Origin: Methanospirillum hungatei JF-1
Lineage (GTDB): Archaea; Halobacteriota; Methanomicrobia; Methanomicrobiales; Methanospirillaceae
DNA: 64,000 bases
Direction: 5' to 3'
Assembly (NCBI RefSeq): GCF_000013445.1
Contig: NC_007796.1
Coordinates: forward strand, 1,276,936 to 1,340,935
The notes below the pieces were generated by a model, which was not told the DNA's origin, did no database searches, and saw nothing but the letters and a program-made list of their open reading frames with translations. Shown here piece after piece: positions 9,211 to 18,081 of the stretch; the stretch's first letter is position 1, and each line of letters begins with the position of its first letter. Both the position numbers and the translations under genes were made by a program.

Positions 9211-10952
9211 ATGACAAAAACATCGCAATATCTAATTCCACGTAATGACCAGTATTTCTATCCAGGGGGAACTACTTATTCTATGACCACATGGGAAGAA
9301 TCAGCAGACGTAGTATTTAAAAATGGGATTATGTTCAACCCATATACCTGTGAATGGGTATATGAGGATTTTGCTGTCAGAAATGGGATAATAATCGGTA
9401 CAGGTCCGGGATATACAGGAAAAGAAGAGGTAGACCTCAAATCCTCCTATGTCTGCCCTGGTTTTATCGATGCTCATGTCCATATTGAAAGTTCATTGCT
9501 TACCCCGTATGAATATGCACGGCTGGTTATGAAGCACGGAACAACCACGGTTATTGCAGATCCTCATGAAATTGCGAATGTAAGTGGAACTGCAGGGATT
9601 GAATATATGCTTCAGGCACATGCAGATCAGCCATTGGATATCATGGTTATGCTGCCGTCCTGTGTACCCGCCACCCCACTTGACGAATGTGCAATGACAC
9701 TCACGGCTGATCTGCTTCGGCCCTTTATCGGTAAAAATGAGGTACTGGGCCTTGGAGAAATGATGAACGTACCCGGCGTTTTGTCAAAAGATCCCCTTGT
9801 TATGGATAAACTTACTATGACTCCCATCCGTGACGGACATGCACCTTTTCTGACCGGGCCAATGCTGGATCAGTATATTACCACCGGACTTCAAAGCGAT
9901 CATGAAACCACGGTATTGAACGAAGGGAAAGAAAAACTACAAAAGGGATGTTCCTCTTTATCAGGGAAGGCTCGACTGAACGAAATCTGCAGACGCTCAT
10001 CCCTCTGGTAAACGGATGTTCATCATCACGCTGTAGTTTCTGCACCGATGATCGCCATGCTGATATGTTGGTAACATCCGGCCATATTGACGATTGTATC
10101 AGAAAAGCAATTGAATTTGGATGTGAACCGGAACTTGCATACAGAATGGCAACGCTCTCACCCGCAGAACGGTTTCGTTTGTATGACAGAGGTGCCATAA
10201 GTCCAGGTCGTATTGCTGATTTCTGTGTTATTGAAGATTTAAAGAAATGCACTGTCCATTCCACATATAAAAACGGGAAACTCGTATTGCCAGAACAATT
10301 CAGATCTGAAAAAAATCATACGATAAAAAACTGGCCATTCCATGCAAAAACCCCCTCTATGGAGGATATCAGGATAACCGGAACAGGCATCGCACGGGTT
10401 GTCCGGATACAGGAAGGACAGATTGGAACGAAGGCAGAGTACCTTCATCTGTCAAGTGAAGACATTCCTGATCTGAAAAGAGACATATTAAAAATTGTCG
10501 TTGTTTCACGCTATTATCCGGATATTATCGGCGTGGGTCTGGTTCAAGGTCTTAGACTTACCCGGGGAGCAATGGCATCAAGTGTTTCACATGATTCCCA
10601 TAATATCATCGCAGTTGGTACAAGTGATAGTGAAATCATCTCAGCGATTGCTTCCGTGATAAAGAATACGGGAGCTATGGTTGTACGGGATGGAGATGAG
10701 GAGGCATGTTTACCTCTCTCTTTGGCTGGATTAATGTCAGAATTGCCGTATGAAGATGTATGTAGTGCTTTAGAGAGTATTCATCACCTTACAACAGCCT
10801 GTGGTGCGATACGAGATCCCTTCATGTACCTCTCATTTCTGGCATTATCAGTAATTCCAGAATTACGGGTAACAACCAGGGGAGTTTTTGATGTAAACCG
10901 GTTTTCCACTGTACCTGTCTTTATTGATGAAGAAGAATCAGGAAAACCCTGA
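9211..10952 (+). pseudogene. ade: adenine deaminase, interrupted by a frameshift
   Basis: Adenine deaminase converts adenine to hypoxanthine in purine salvage. The N-terminal part (frame from 9211) has the metal-binding DAHVHIESS, DPHEIANVSG and GLGEMMNVPGV segments. The C-terminal part (frame containing 9948-10952) has MFLFIREGS, SFCTDDRHADML, GHIDDCIRKAIEFG and MATLSPAERF. The join lies at KLQKG/MFLFIREG, where a shift of -1 fits the family without a gap. The spliced protein would be about 580 residues, normal for the family. Without a shift, translation ends at 10011 after 266 residues and lacks the TDD block. The break falls on A AAG GGA, a canonical slippery heptamer, so programmed frameshifting, a one-base deletion and a sequencing error are all possible. 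Confidence 0.9.
9942..9948 (+). other. Candidate -1 frameshift heptamer in adenine deaminase
   Basis: The sequence A AAG GGA sits in register as X XXY YYZ: codons AAG (9943-9945) and GGA (9946-9948) in the upstream frame become AAA and GGG after a -1 slip. The next codon is then ATG (9948-9950), giving exactly Lys-Gly-Met-Phe-Leu-Phe-Ile-Arg-Glu-Gly as the family expects. I found no strong stem-loop or pseudoknot just downstream, which weakens the programmed-frameshift reading. Confidence 0.45.
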
Positions 10953-10996
10953 TCACTTTATTACGAAGTCGAGTGCTCCAAATTTTTCAGAAAACG

Positions 10997-11566
10997 TTAT
11001 TTGAAGAGATTACCGGTTGAAAATCCCTTCATCAAATAATCACCGGTTTTATAATATGACCGGTCAAGGGGGTTATAAAAGAAGAAAGGTGCTTCCTGCA
11101 GATCAGGCTTCCCATCTGCTGTCAGATATGAGTCATCAATAAGAACATCCACAACCTCAGCAACAAAGAGATCATGTACTCCGACATCAACTACGTGTGT
11201 GATCCGACATTCGATAACGAGGGGAAATTCATCAACATAAGGGGCATTTACCGAAGGGGCACGAACCGGAGTAAGACCGGTATCAGAAAATTTATCCCGG
11301 TCTCTTCCTGATGATACACCAAAATAATCAGCCTCTTTTACATGGGCTGTTGAAGGTATGCAGATAGTACAATCTTTCTTTTCTATCAGAGCCTGATAAG
11401 TATGGCGGGTCCGCTGTACGGAAAATGAGATGCTTAGGGGATCTGAACTACAGACTCCGCCCCATGCTGCAGTCATACCATTTGCTTTTCCGGTGGTATC
11501 ATACGTTCCGATAATGAGAACAGGAGTTGGAATGATTGCAGGTTTCTTCCCGATTGATTGTTTCAT
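10997..11566 (-). CDS. flavin reductase / FMN-binding family protein
   Basis: This 189-residue protein is of the flavin reductase-like DIM6/NTAB family, small FMN-binding split-barrel proteins that reduce or carry flavin. Support is the early PTPVLIIGTYDTTGKANGMTAAWGG block, the SFSVQRTRHTYQALIEKKDCTICIPS segment and the later VECRITHVVDVGVHDLFVAEVVDV strand pair. The physiological substrate cannot be told from sequence. It converges with the adenine deaminase gene and lies upstream of a divergent RNase II-type gene, 97 bases from that start. Confidence 0.85.
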   Translation of the reverse strand: MKQSIGKKPAIIPTPVLIIGTYDTTGKANGMTAAWGGVCSSDPLSISFSVQRTRHTYQALIEKKDCTICIPSTAHVKEADYFGVSSGRDRDKFSDTGLTPVRAPSVNAPYVDEFPLVIECRITHVVDVGVHDLFVAEVVDVLIDDSYLTADGKPDLQEAPFFFYNPLDRSYYKTGDYLMKGFSTGNLFK

Positions 11567-11663
11567 ACCAGATAATGGGATGTGAATACAGAAAACTGAT
11601 ACCCTGGTATAAATGCGAACAGATATTAACGGCCGGGTATGATTCCTCTATCAGGACTATACC

Positions 11664-13142
11664 ATGAAACATCAACATGTTGATCTGAAATCTATCGCAT
11701 GGGAAACTATGGAGAGGTATGGGTTTACTCCCCGGTTTCCCCGTGAAGTCATCCATGACACGAATCACTTATCCCCAGAACATCATATAAAAATCAAAAA
11801 AGGAGTCAAAGACCTCCGAGGGCTTCTCTGGAGCTCTATTGATAATGCGGATTCAGAAGACCTTGATCAGATTGAGTTTGTGAAAGAAGGAGAACATGGT
11901 GAGATTCATGTGAAAGTGGCCATTTCAGATGTTGATCATTATGTGACCAAGAATTCCTCAATCGATAACCATGCAGGACATAATGGAACATCGGTTTATC
12001 CAGGGATTGTAACCTTTCATATGCTCCCCGACCGGCTTTGTAAAGGGATTACCTCACTTCTTCCAGGTCAGGACTGTTATGCAATTATTATTGAATACAT
12101 GGTTCTTCCAGATGGAGAAGTCAGACCAGGAGATATTTACCGGGGAGTGGTTCGGAATAAGGCGAAACTCGTGTATGAAGAGATCGGAGACTGGCTGGAA
12201 GGTAAGATTTCGGTTCCATCACGGGTTGCAGAGACAGATGGTTTGAAAAAGCAACTGGAACTACAAAATGAAGTTGCAGTACGCCTTCGATCTCATCGAA
12301 GAAGACAAGGCGCCCTGGACCTTGAAACTCTTGAGGCTCACGTGGTCTCTGATGGTGAAACAGTTACTGACCTGGTAATCCAGGAACAAAATGCTGCCCG
12401 TTGTCTTATTGAAGAGTTTATGGTCGCAGCAAATGGAACGATGGTGGCTTTTCTTGAGAACGCCGGTCTGCCCATGATACAAAGGGTCGTCAGGGTTCCC
12501 AAGTACTGGGAGGAGATTCGGCTTGTTGCTGCGAAATTCGGAGAGAAACTTCCATTCAATCCGGATGCAAAATCACTCTCATCTTTCCTGATAAAACAGC
12601 GTGAAGTAGATCCTGAGCGATTTCCAGATCTCTCTCTTACGGTTGTAAAACTCATGGGTTCAGGAGAATATGTCCCTTTTATTCCTGGTAAGACTCCTAT
12701 CGGACACTTTGCTCTTGCAGTCACCGATTACACGCATGGCACCGCTCCAAACCGGAGATATGTTGATCTTATCATCCAGCGGCTAATCAAGTCTGTTCTT
12801 CTGGGAACCAAATCCCCTTATCATGTCAGGGAACTTGAGGAAAAAGCAGAATGGCTCTCCGGTCGGGAAAAGGCAGCAAATAAGGTTGAACGGTTTATGA
12901 GAAAATCTGCCGCGGCAGTTCTTTTAAAACCAAGGATTGGAGAGACTTTTGAGGGATTTGTAACCGGTGCATCAGAAAAAGGAACATATGTCAGACTTAT
13001 CCGCCCCCCGGCAGAAGGAAGAGTAATGCGAAGAGAATCTGGTCTTAAAGTGGGGCAGAAAGTGATGGTGAAATTATTAAAGACCGATCCGTATAATGGC
13101 CATATCGATTTTGAATACCTGCATGATGCTGGAAAAGTATAG
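11664..13142 (+). CDS. RNB-domain (RNase II/R-type) 3'-5' exoribonuclease
   Basis: This 492-residue RNB-domain nuclease would degrade RNA processively from the 3' end. Catalytic acidic residues lie in SIDNADSEDLDQIEF near residue 60, the cluster that binds two metal ions. The late core motif is seen as NRRYVDLIIQRL near 370. A C-terminal S1-like RNA-binding domain follows (GETFEGFVTGASEKGTYVRL onward). The usual N-terminal cold-shock domains of RNase II/R are missing, so this is a short form. Most archaea use an exosome and lack RNB enzymes, so bacterial ancestry is likely; that is inference. Confidence 0.88.
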   Translation: MKHQHVDLKSIAWETMERYGFTPRFPREVIHDTNHLSPEHHIKIKKGVKDLRGLLWSSIDNADSEDLDQIEFVKEGEHGEIHVKVAISDVDHYVTKNSSIDNHAGHNGTSVYPGIVTFHMLPDRLCKGITSLLPGQDCYAIIIEYMVLPDGEVRPGDIYRGVVRNKAKLVYEEIGDWLEGKISVPSRVAETDGLKKQLELQNEVAVRLRSHRRRQGALDLETLEAHVVSDGETVTDLVIQEQNAARCLIEEFMVAANGTMVAFLENAGLPMIQRVVRVPKYWEEIRLVAAKFGEKLPFNPDAKSLSSFLIKQREVDPERFPDLSLTVVKLMGSGEYVPFIPGKTPIGHFALAVTDYTHGTAPNRRYVDLIIQRLIKSVLLGTKSPYHVRELEEKAEWLSGREKAANKVERFMRKSAAAVLLKPRIGETFEGFVTGASEKGTYVRLIRPPAEGRVMRRESGLKVGQKVMVKLLKTDPYNGHIDFEYLHDAGKV

Positions 13143-13166
13143 AGAAAAAATATTTTCGACCATTTT

Positions 13167-13571
13167 TTATTTGACGGTGAATGACCGAATTGCTGCTGCA
13201 TTATCCGGATAAACTTTAAAAATTTTGAACAACCCTGATAACCGGAGTATATCAGATACATTTTTATTTGGGGTAGAAAACAGAAGCTCACCTTTCTTTT
13301 CCTTCAGAGTCTTGGCTGCAGCAATAAAAACACGAATACCTGCACTTGATATATATCGCACGTCGGTCAGATCCAGAATAATCCAACGCATTCCCTGATT
13401 AATTCCTTCTATCAATGTTCCTTCAAGGTCAGATGATGTCGTGGTATCGATAGAACCTATCGGATGAAAAATCCACATTTCTCCCTCATACCAGATATCA
13501 ATGGGGAGAGCAGAACCTGCTTCCTTTTTTAATGTATAGATAAGATCTGTCTCGACGTCAGGTGATGCCAT
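13167..13571 (-). CDS. STAS-domain protein (anti-sigma-factor antagonist-like)
   Basis: This 134-residue protein consists mostly of one STAS domain: EGEMWIFHPIGSIDTTTSSDLEGTL, then the hallmark WIILDLTDVRYISSAGIRVFIAAAKTLKEKKGELLF. The Ser of ISSAG is the residue phosphorylated in SpoIIAA/RsbV-type proteins. About 30 N-terminal residues precede the domain. Archaea lack bacterial sigma factors, so a partner-switching role with another target is likely. It is divergent from a PAS protein 132 bases away, which suggests a shared signalling unit, and convergent with the nuclease gene. Confidence 0.88.
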   Translation of the reverse strand: MASPDVETDLIYTLKKEAGSALPIDIWYEGEMWIFHPIGSIDTTTSSDLEGTLIEGINQGMRWIILDLTDVRYISSAGIRVFIAAAKTLKEKKGELLFSTPNKNVSDILRLSGLFKIFKVYPDNAAAIRSFTVK

Positions 13572-13703
13572 ATTATATCCGTACCCATATACGAGAATGG
13601 AGATATAAAGATGCAGGTATGAGAAATCATGGAATCGTATTATATATCGAAGGATGGAATAGATATTCCATAAATAGATTCAGTCACAAATGGTTGATCA
13701 CAT

Positions 13704-14726
13704 ATGGATTCATCAGAGAGTTTATATCAGATCTGGTATGAGCTCACCTCCGGGATAGAGGATGGTATTGTAATTCTAAACACATTAGATATCATCTGTC
13801 ACCTGAACAAAGGTATTTCTCAGTTATTTCCAGTCACCAGAGAGAATTATGTCGGCAGACAATTTGATGAATTCATTGAGGAAGTTGTTCTTCCGGTGAT
13901 AAAAAACGCAGATAGTATCTCACCGAATGGATATCACCTTATTTCTTCCACCCTGAAAGACCAAGATCTTTATATTTTTTCCGGACCTGGAAAGGGACAG
14001 TCTGTAGAATTTTCCATTCTGGAGAAGAATGATTCTGATTACCATTGGAAAATGGGGTATTTCCGGAGAATCACCAGATGGAAAAAGACTGAAGAACTCT
14101 TAATCAGGATAGAGGAGCGATTCAGAATTATTTTTGAAAATCTTTTTGACTCTGTCGCCATGTATCCAGTTGATGAATCATTTTATCCGGGGCACTTTAT
14201 TGAAGCTAATTCATCATCGGTAAAAAGGCTGGGATACACCCAGGCGGAACTTATGAGGCTATCGCCTGCAGACATTCTCCCCCCTGAAGAGTTTGGACGT
14301 TTTTTATCATTCATTAAAAATTTTAGAATTTCACCAGTTCAGACCGCAGAATTTTCAGAAGTTACAAAAGATGGAACGATCATTCCTGTCGAGATAACAG
14401 CTCTTGTTGTAAAAATCCGAAACGAAGAATTCATAATTCAGATCTCAAGGGATATTTCAGATCGGGTTAAAATCAGGCAACTCCAGATGAATGCATTTGA
14501 ACAGATCAATAGGAATATTGAACAGTTTGCAATTTTAAATGATCGGATTCGTAATCCATTAAGTGTTATCCTGACACTTGCATCATTCTCTGAAACTCCT
14601 GAAAGCACCAGAATTGCTGAACAGGTACATATCATTGATTCTCTGGTTGATGAACTTGATAAAGGATTTATTGAATCAGAAAAAGTCAGGAAATTTCTTG
14701 TCCGATATTTTCAGGCAGATACATGA
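13704..14726 (+). CDS. PAS-domain sensor protein with degenerate histidine-kinase remnant
   Basis: This is a soluble 340-residue protein. A weaker PAS domain covers about residues 10-105 (IEDGIVILNTLDIICHLNKG). A second, clear PAS domain spans about 130-258 (FENLFDSVAMYPVDE, NSSSVKRLGYTQAELM, closing with EFIIQISRDISDR). The C-terminal 80 residues resemble a HisKA dimerisation helix pair (FAILNDRIRNPLSVILTLA), but the phospho-acceptor His position reads Arg (NDRIRNP) and no ATPase domain follows. It therefore probably acts by protein contacts. Divergent neighbour: the STAS gene. Confidence 0.82.
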   Translation: MDSSESLYQIWYELTSGIEDGIVILNTLDIICHLNKGISQLFPVTRENYVGRQFDEFIEEVVLPVIKNADSISPNGYHLISSTLKDQDLYIFSGPGKGQSVEFSILEKNDSDYHWKMGYFRRITRWKKTEELLIRIEERFRIIFENLFDSVAMYPVDESFYPGHFIEANSSSVKRLGYTQAELMRLSPADILPPEEFGRFLSFIKNFRISPVQTAEFSEVTKDGTIIPVEITALVVKIRNEEFIIQISRDISDRVKIRQLQMNAFEQINRNIEQFAILNDRIRNPLSVILTLASFSETPESTRIAEQVHIIDSLVDELDKGFIESEKVRKFLVRYFQADT

Positions 14727-14735
14727 AATTGAGAA

Positions 14736-16295
14736 TCAATGATTTATCTGTAATTTGTATCCGTTTCTTTCTATTTCTGCCCCATTATTTTTTCCTTTGG
14801 TGCATATTGTTCTTCCACCATTCTCTTGGTTCATGATCTTCTGAGCAGCTGACCGAACTGCATTCATATGCGAATCACATACCCCATACACAACCGGTCC
14901 AAATGAACTCATACCAGCCCCGGCTGCACCGGCATCAATCATGGCATCCATAATTTCCCTGATTACCGGGGGCTGAAGACGTAGTTCACATTTCTTAAAG
15001 CCATAATTCTGAAATTCATTTATTGCCTCCCCAAACTGTTCCAAATCTTCTTCAACCACTGAAGGGATCAGTTTCATGAGAAGAATGTGAGAAAGAGCCT
15101 GGACCTCATGTTGTGGGACAGGACAGAAGGTCTGAAATACATCATGTTCAAACTGGCCATGGATTTCTGCGAATCCTTCTGGTATTGCCAGTACAAAATT
15201 CCAATCGTTCGGAATATCATACCGGCCGACCAGGGGAGCAGGACCTGCACCAGAAGATAAGGCTGATGGTGCAAACGAATCCTTTTTTCTACCTGGCCCA
15301 AACCGGTGACCGGCATCAACAAGGAATCCTCCCATGAAAAAAGCTCTTGTTCCAATCCCAGATGTTCCCCCTCTTCCAGAAATAGCAATCAGTTCATCTG
15401 CACTCATATTTTGTTCAGAAAATACTCCTATTCCTGCCGCTATTCCAAGTGCTGCCTGGGTCCCGCTCCCAAGACCATAGTGAAAGGGAATGGATTGCTG
15501 AATATCAATATGTACTGGAGGTATTGATAATCCATTGGCGATTAATTTTTCAAGGATTGGCTGCACCTGATATGATACCCCTGGTTCTTGTGATGTCAGA
15601 GAAAATGTATCTGACTCTGATATTTCAATGATAAAACCGGGATCTTTCAGAGTAATTCCTGCACCACCATCAACCCTGCCTCCGGAACCATTCATGTCAA
15701 GAAGTCCGATATGAAGGCGGGAAGGTGTGACCACTCTGACAGTAGAATCATCAATAAAAAGGGAGGAGGGAATTTGTTCCTCAATATAAAATATAGGACG
15801 TGAATTATGAATTATCCGGTATGATCTACTCAGACAATGACAGGTTCTTTTATTTGGGATCTGGCATTCAGAAGGAAGTAATTTCTTTTGTATTGACAGG
15901 ATTTCTCTCCGTGACTCCATCTTTTCATCACGCATGATGAAACCAATTGGCTCATCTTCGTTCATAAGCCGGGTCATTGCCCCGGGTGGAAGATGTTTCA
16001 ATGGTGCATATGAAATGGCACGTATCAACAGACGGTCATTATTTTTATTATAGAGATAGACTTCCCGAAAATTCACATCTTCACCGGGTAGAATCTCAAG
16101 ATACTCTGCAATTTTTTCTGATGCTGGAACAATGTTCTGCTGAATAGTTTTAACACCAACAGGCGCATTTATAAATGCCTCTAAAAGCCGGGTGACAGAT
16201 CCATCTGTTATGAGAAGAGCACGTTCAGGTTTTGTCAGTACGCATGATTCATTTTCTATCTGCTGGATAAGTTCCAGGACCGATCCCTGTGTCAT
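14736..16295 (-). CDS. Fusion of chorismate lyase-type domain and beta-RFAP synthase (methanopterin biosynthesis)
   Basis: The 519-residue protein has two parts. Residues about 1-180 resemble the DUF98/MJ0807 chorismate pyruvate-lyase family (EYLEILPGEDVNFREVYLYNKN, FREV strand, C-terminal HNSRPIFYIEEQ), which yields 4-hydroxybenzoate. Residues about 185-490 are beta-ribofuranosylaminobenzene 5'-phosphate synthase (GHMP fold): TPSRLHIGLLDMNGSGGRVDGGAGI, the IPFHYGLGSGTQAALGIAAG phosphate loop, GRGGTSGIGTRAFFMGGFLVDAGH and GMSSFGPVVYG. This enzyme joins a benzoate to PRPP with loss of CO2, the committed step to methanopterin. The two domains catalyse successive steps, so the fusion is logical. 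It ends 9 bases from the convergent PAS gene. Confidence 0.88.
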   Translation of the reverse strand: MTQGSVLELIQQIENESCVLTKPERALLITDGSVTRLLEAFINAPVGVKTIQQNIVPASEKIAEYLEILPGEDVNFREVYLYNKNNDRLLIRAISYAPLKHLPPGAMTRLMNEDEPIGFIMRDEKMESRREILSIQKKLLPSECQIPNKRTCHCLSRSYRIIHNSRPIFYIEEQIPSSLFIDDSTVRVVTPSRLHIGLLDMNGSGGRVDGGAGITLKDPGFIIEISESDTFSLTSQEPGVSYQVQPILEKLIANGLSIPPVHIDIQQSIPFHYGLGSGTQAALGIAAGIGVFSEQNMSADELIAISGRGGTSGIGTRAFFMGGFLVDAGHRFGPGRKKDSFAPSALSSGAGPAPLVGRYDIPNDWNFVLAIPEGFAEIHGQFEHDVFQTFCPVPQHEVQALSHILLMKLIPSVVEEDLEQFGEAINEFQNYGFKKCELRLQPPVIREIMDAMIDAGAAGAGMSSFGPVVYGVCDSHMNAVRSAAQKIMNQENGGRTICTKGKNNGAEIERNGYKLQINH

Positions 16296-16754
16296 TATTA
16301 CACCAATATCAGAGTGATGTGTATAGAAAAATGTATCAGATTCCTATGATAAGAATAAAAAAGTTTCATAAAAATAGACTCATCAAACTGCATCCGAAAT
16401 CTGTACGATTATTCCGGGGTTACCAGAACAGATCTGTACAGAAGAGACTATCCTAGATGCATGTTTCGCTGTGAGACAGATAGTGCACCAATAGAATTGT
16501 AACCTGGTGCACCATAAGTGTTTCGGCTCTTTCATATGAAAATGTAATTACAATTTTCATCAGTAGAAAAGGCTCATTAGAATCATATTATCATCATGGG
16601 GGGTTCATCATAAGATTTCAATATTTGTCATCGATCCTGAATAGAAGAATGGTCAAAAGGATAACAGGAACATTATGTGCACCAACAACAAATAGATATG
16701 GTTCACCTATAAGCTCTGTATGATGATGAATCTAAACAAACTCCAGATAAAAAA
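16296..16754. promoter_or_regulatory. Upstream region of the ThiC-family gene with repeats and dyads
   Basis: These 459 bases hold no ORF I can support. GTGCACCA occurs three times in the same orientation (16493-16500, 16507-16514, 16677-16684), and the second is part of a perfect GGTGCACC palindrome (16506-16513). A near-perfect 25-base dyad spans 16536-16560, with outer arms ATGAAAAT and ATTTTCAT around GTAATTAC and one bulged A. A TATA-like CCTATAAG near 16706-16713 lies about 45 bases before the ATG at 16755. This looks like an operator-rich promoter. No CTGAGA box of a TPP riboswitch was seen. Confidence 0.5.
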
Positions 16755-17966
16755 ATGAATAACACAATAATTAAAAATATAGCCGAAATTGAACATCAGC
16801 CTTATGAATTAATCCGGAAAGGAATAGAAACCGGATCCATTGCAATCATGTACCGTGGTAATATGGGAATTGCAATCGGAACAGGACTCAGGACAAAAAT
16901 AAATGTAAACCTTGGTACCTCATCTGGTCATTGTGTCCCAGAAGAAGAGATTCAAAAAGCGAAAATTGCTGAACTTTATGGTGCAGACACTATTACGGAC
17001 TTGTCAACCGCTGGAGACATACCAGAAATCAGACAATCAATACGTGATGTCACATCACTCCCCATGACCACAGTCCCTCTCTACCAGGCGGTTGCAGAAA
17101 ATACCCTTGATTATCTCACTGATGATCTCATAATAGAGAACCTGAAAGAACAAATCAAAGAAGATATTTCATCAATGGTCCTTCATTGTCCCTCTAGACA
17201 GACCATAAAGGCAATGAAACAGAGTTCCCGCATAATGGGAGTTGTTTCCAAAGGAGGCGCAATGATGAGTTCATTTATGCTAAAAAATAATCAGGAAAAT
17301 CCCTATATTACACATTTTGATGAGATTCTCACTATACTAAAATCGAAAGATGTCGTCCTTTCACTCGGAAATACCATGAGAACAGGTTGTATCCATGATA
17401 ACCGGGATAGTGCACAGGTTCTGGAGATAAACGAGAATATCCTGCTGGCACAGCAGGCTCATGAGAAAGGAGTTCAGGTAATTATTGAAGGAGCCGGAGG
17501 ACATATCAGAGCCGATAAAATCGCAGAAAATATAAGGTACTACAAAGATAAGACAGATTTTCCACTCTTTGTAGCAGGACCACTTCCAGCGGATGTTGGC
17601 ATGGGATATGATCATATTACCGGTGCGATTGGCGCAACATTCGCAGCAGGAGCCGGAGCAGATTATCTCTGTTACATCACTAGGGCAGAACATAAAAGTC
17701 TTCCGACTCCTGATGAGGTCAAAGAAGGACTTATTGCATTCCGGATTGCTGCTCATATTGGAGATTCAATGAAATATGGATTGTCTGAAAAGGACAAACA
17801 TATCGCTGAGAAAAGAGCGCAAATGAATTTTGAGGAACAGGCAGCATTTGCTCTGGACCCGGAGGAAGCAGGACGGGGTATTCCTATGGATACAAATTGT
17901 TCCATGTGTGGATCTTTCTGTGCACTAAAAATGATTCAGACCTATTGTAGAAGAACTGATGAATAG
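16755..17966 (+). CDS. thiC: ThiC-family radical enzyme (HMP-phosphate synthase or hydroxybenzimidazole synthase)
   Basis: This 403-residue protein is of the ThiC family, which rearranges aminoimidazole ribotide by radical SAM chemistry into HMP-phosphate (thiamine). The BzaF paralogue gives 5-hydroxybenzimidazole (cobamide lower ligand). Visible are GLRTKINVNLGTSSG, YGADTITDLSTAGD, MTTVPLYQA, LSLGNTMRTGCIHD, VAGPLPADVGMGYDHITGAIG and a C-terminal cluster motif CSMCGSFC. That motif is CX2CX3C rather than the usual CX2CX4C of ThiC. The protein is also slightly short. thiD is 11 kb away, not adjacent. ThiC family is certain; the exact product is open. Confidence 0.85.
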   Translation: MNNTIIKNIAEIEHQPYELIRKGIETGSIAIMYRGNMGIAIGTGLRTKINVNLGTSSGHCVPEEEIQKAKIAELYGADTITDLSTAGDIPEIRQSIRDVTSLPMTTVPLYQAVAENTLDYLTDDLIIENLKEQIKEDISSMVLHCPSRQTIKAMKQSSRIMGVVSKGGAMMSSFMLKNNQENPYITHFDEILTILKSKDVVLSLGNTMRTGCIHDNRDSAQVLEINENILLAQQAHEKGVQVIIEGAGGHIRADKIAENIRYYKDKTDFPLFVAGPLPADVGMGYDHITGAIGATFAAGAGADYLCYITRAEHKSLPTPDEVKEGLIAFRIAAHIGDSMKYGLSEKDKHIAEKRAQMNFEEQAAFALDPEEAGRGIPMDTNCSMCGSFCALKMIQTYCRRTDE

Positions 17967-18081
17967 ACATGAGTTCAAATCGTCAACAATATCCTGATGA
18001 AGTCTACAATCAATTCACACAATCCAAAACTCTGTCATTTTATTTTTTTCGAATGAACAGGTATATAAAATCTCATACATT

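Noticed and set aside
9948-10952. Second half of ade as an independent gene starting at ATG 9948
   Set aside because: It lacks the N-terminal metal-binding HxH region, its ATG is too close to any ribosome binding site, and it aligns as a direct continuation of the first half.
16296-16754. TPP or cobalamin riboswitch upstream of the ThiC-family gene
   Set aside because: No CTGAGA/ACCTGA pairing of a TPP aptamer or B12 box was found; the dyads look like protein operators.
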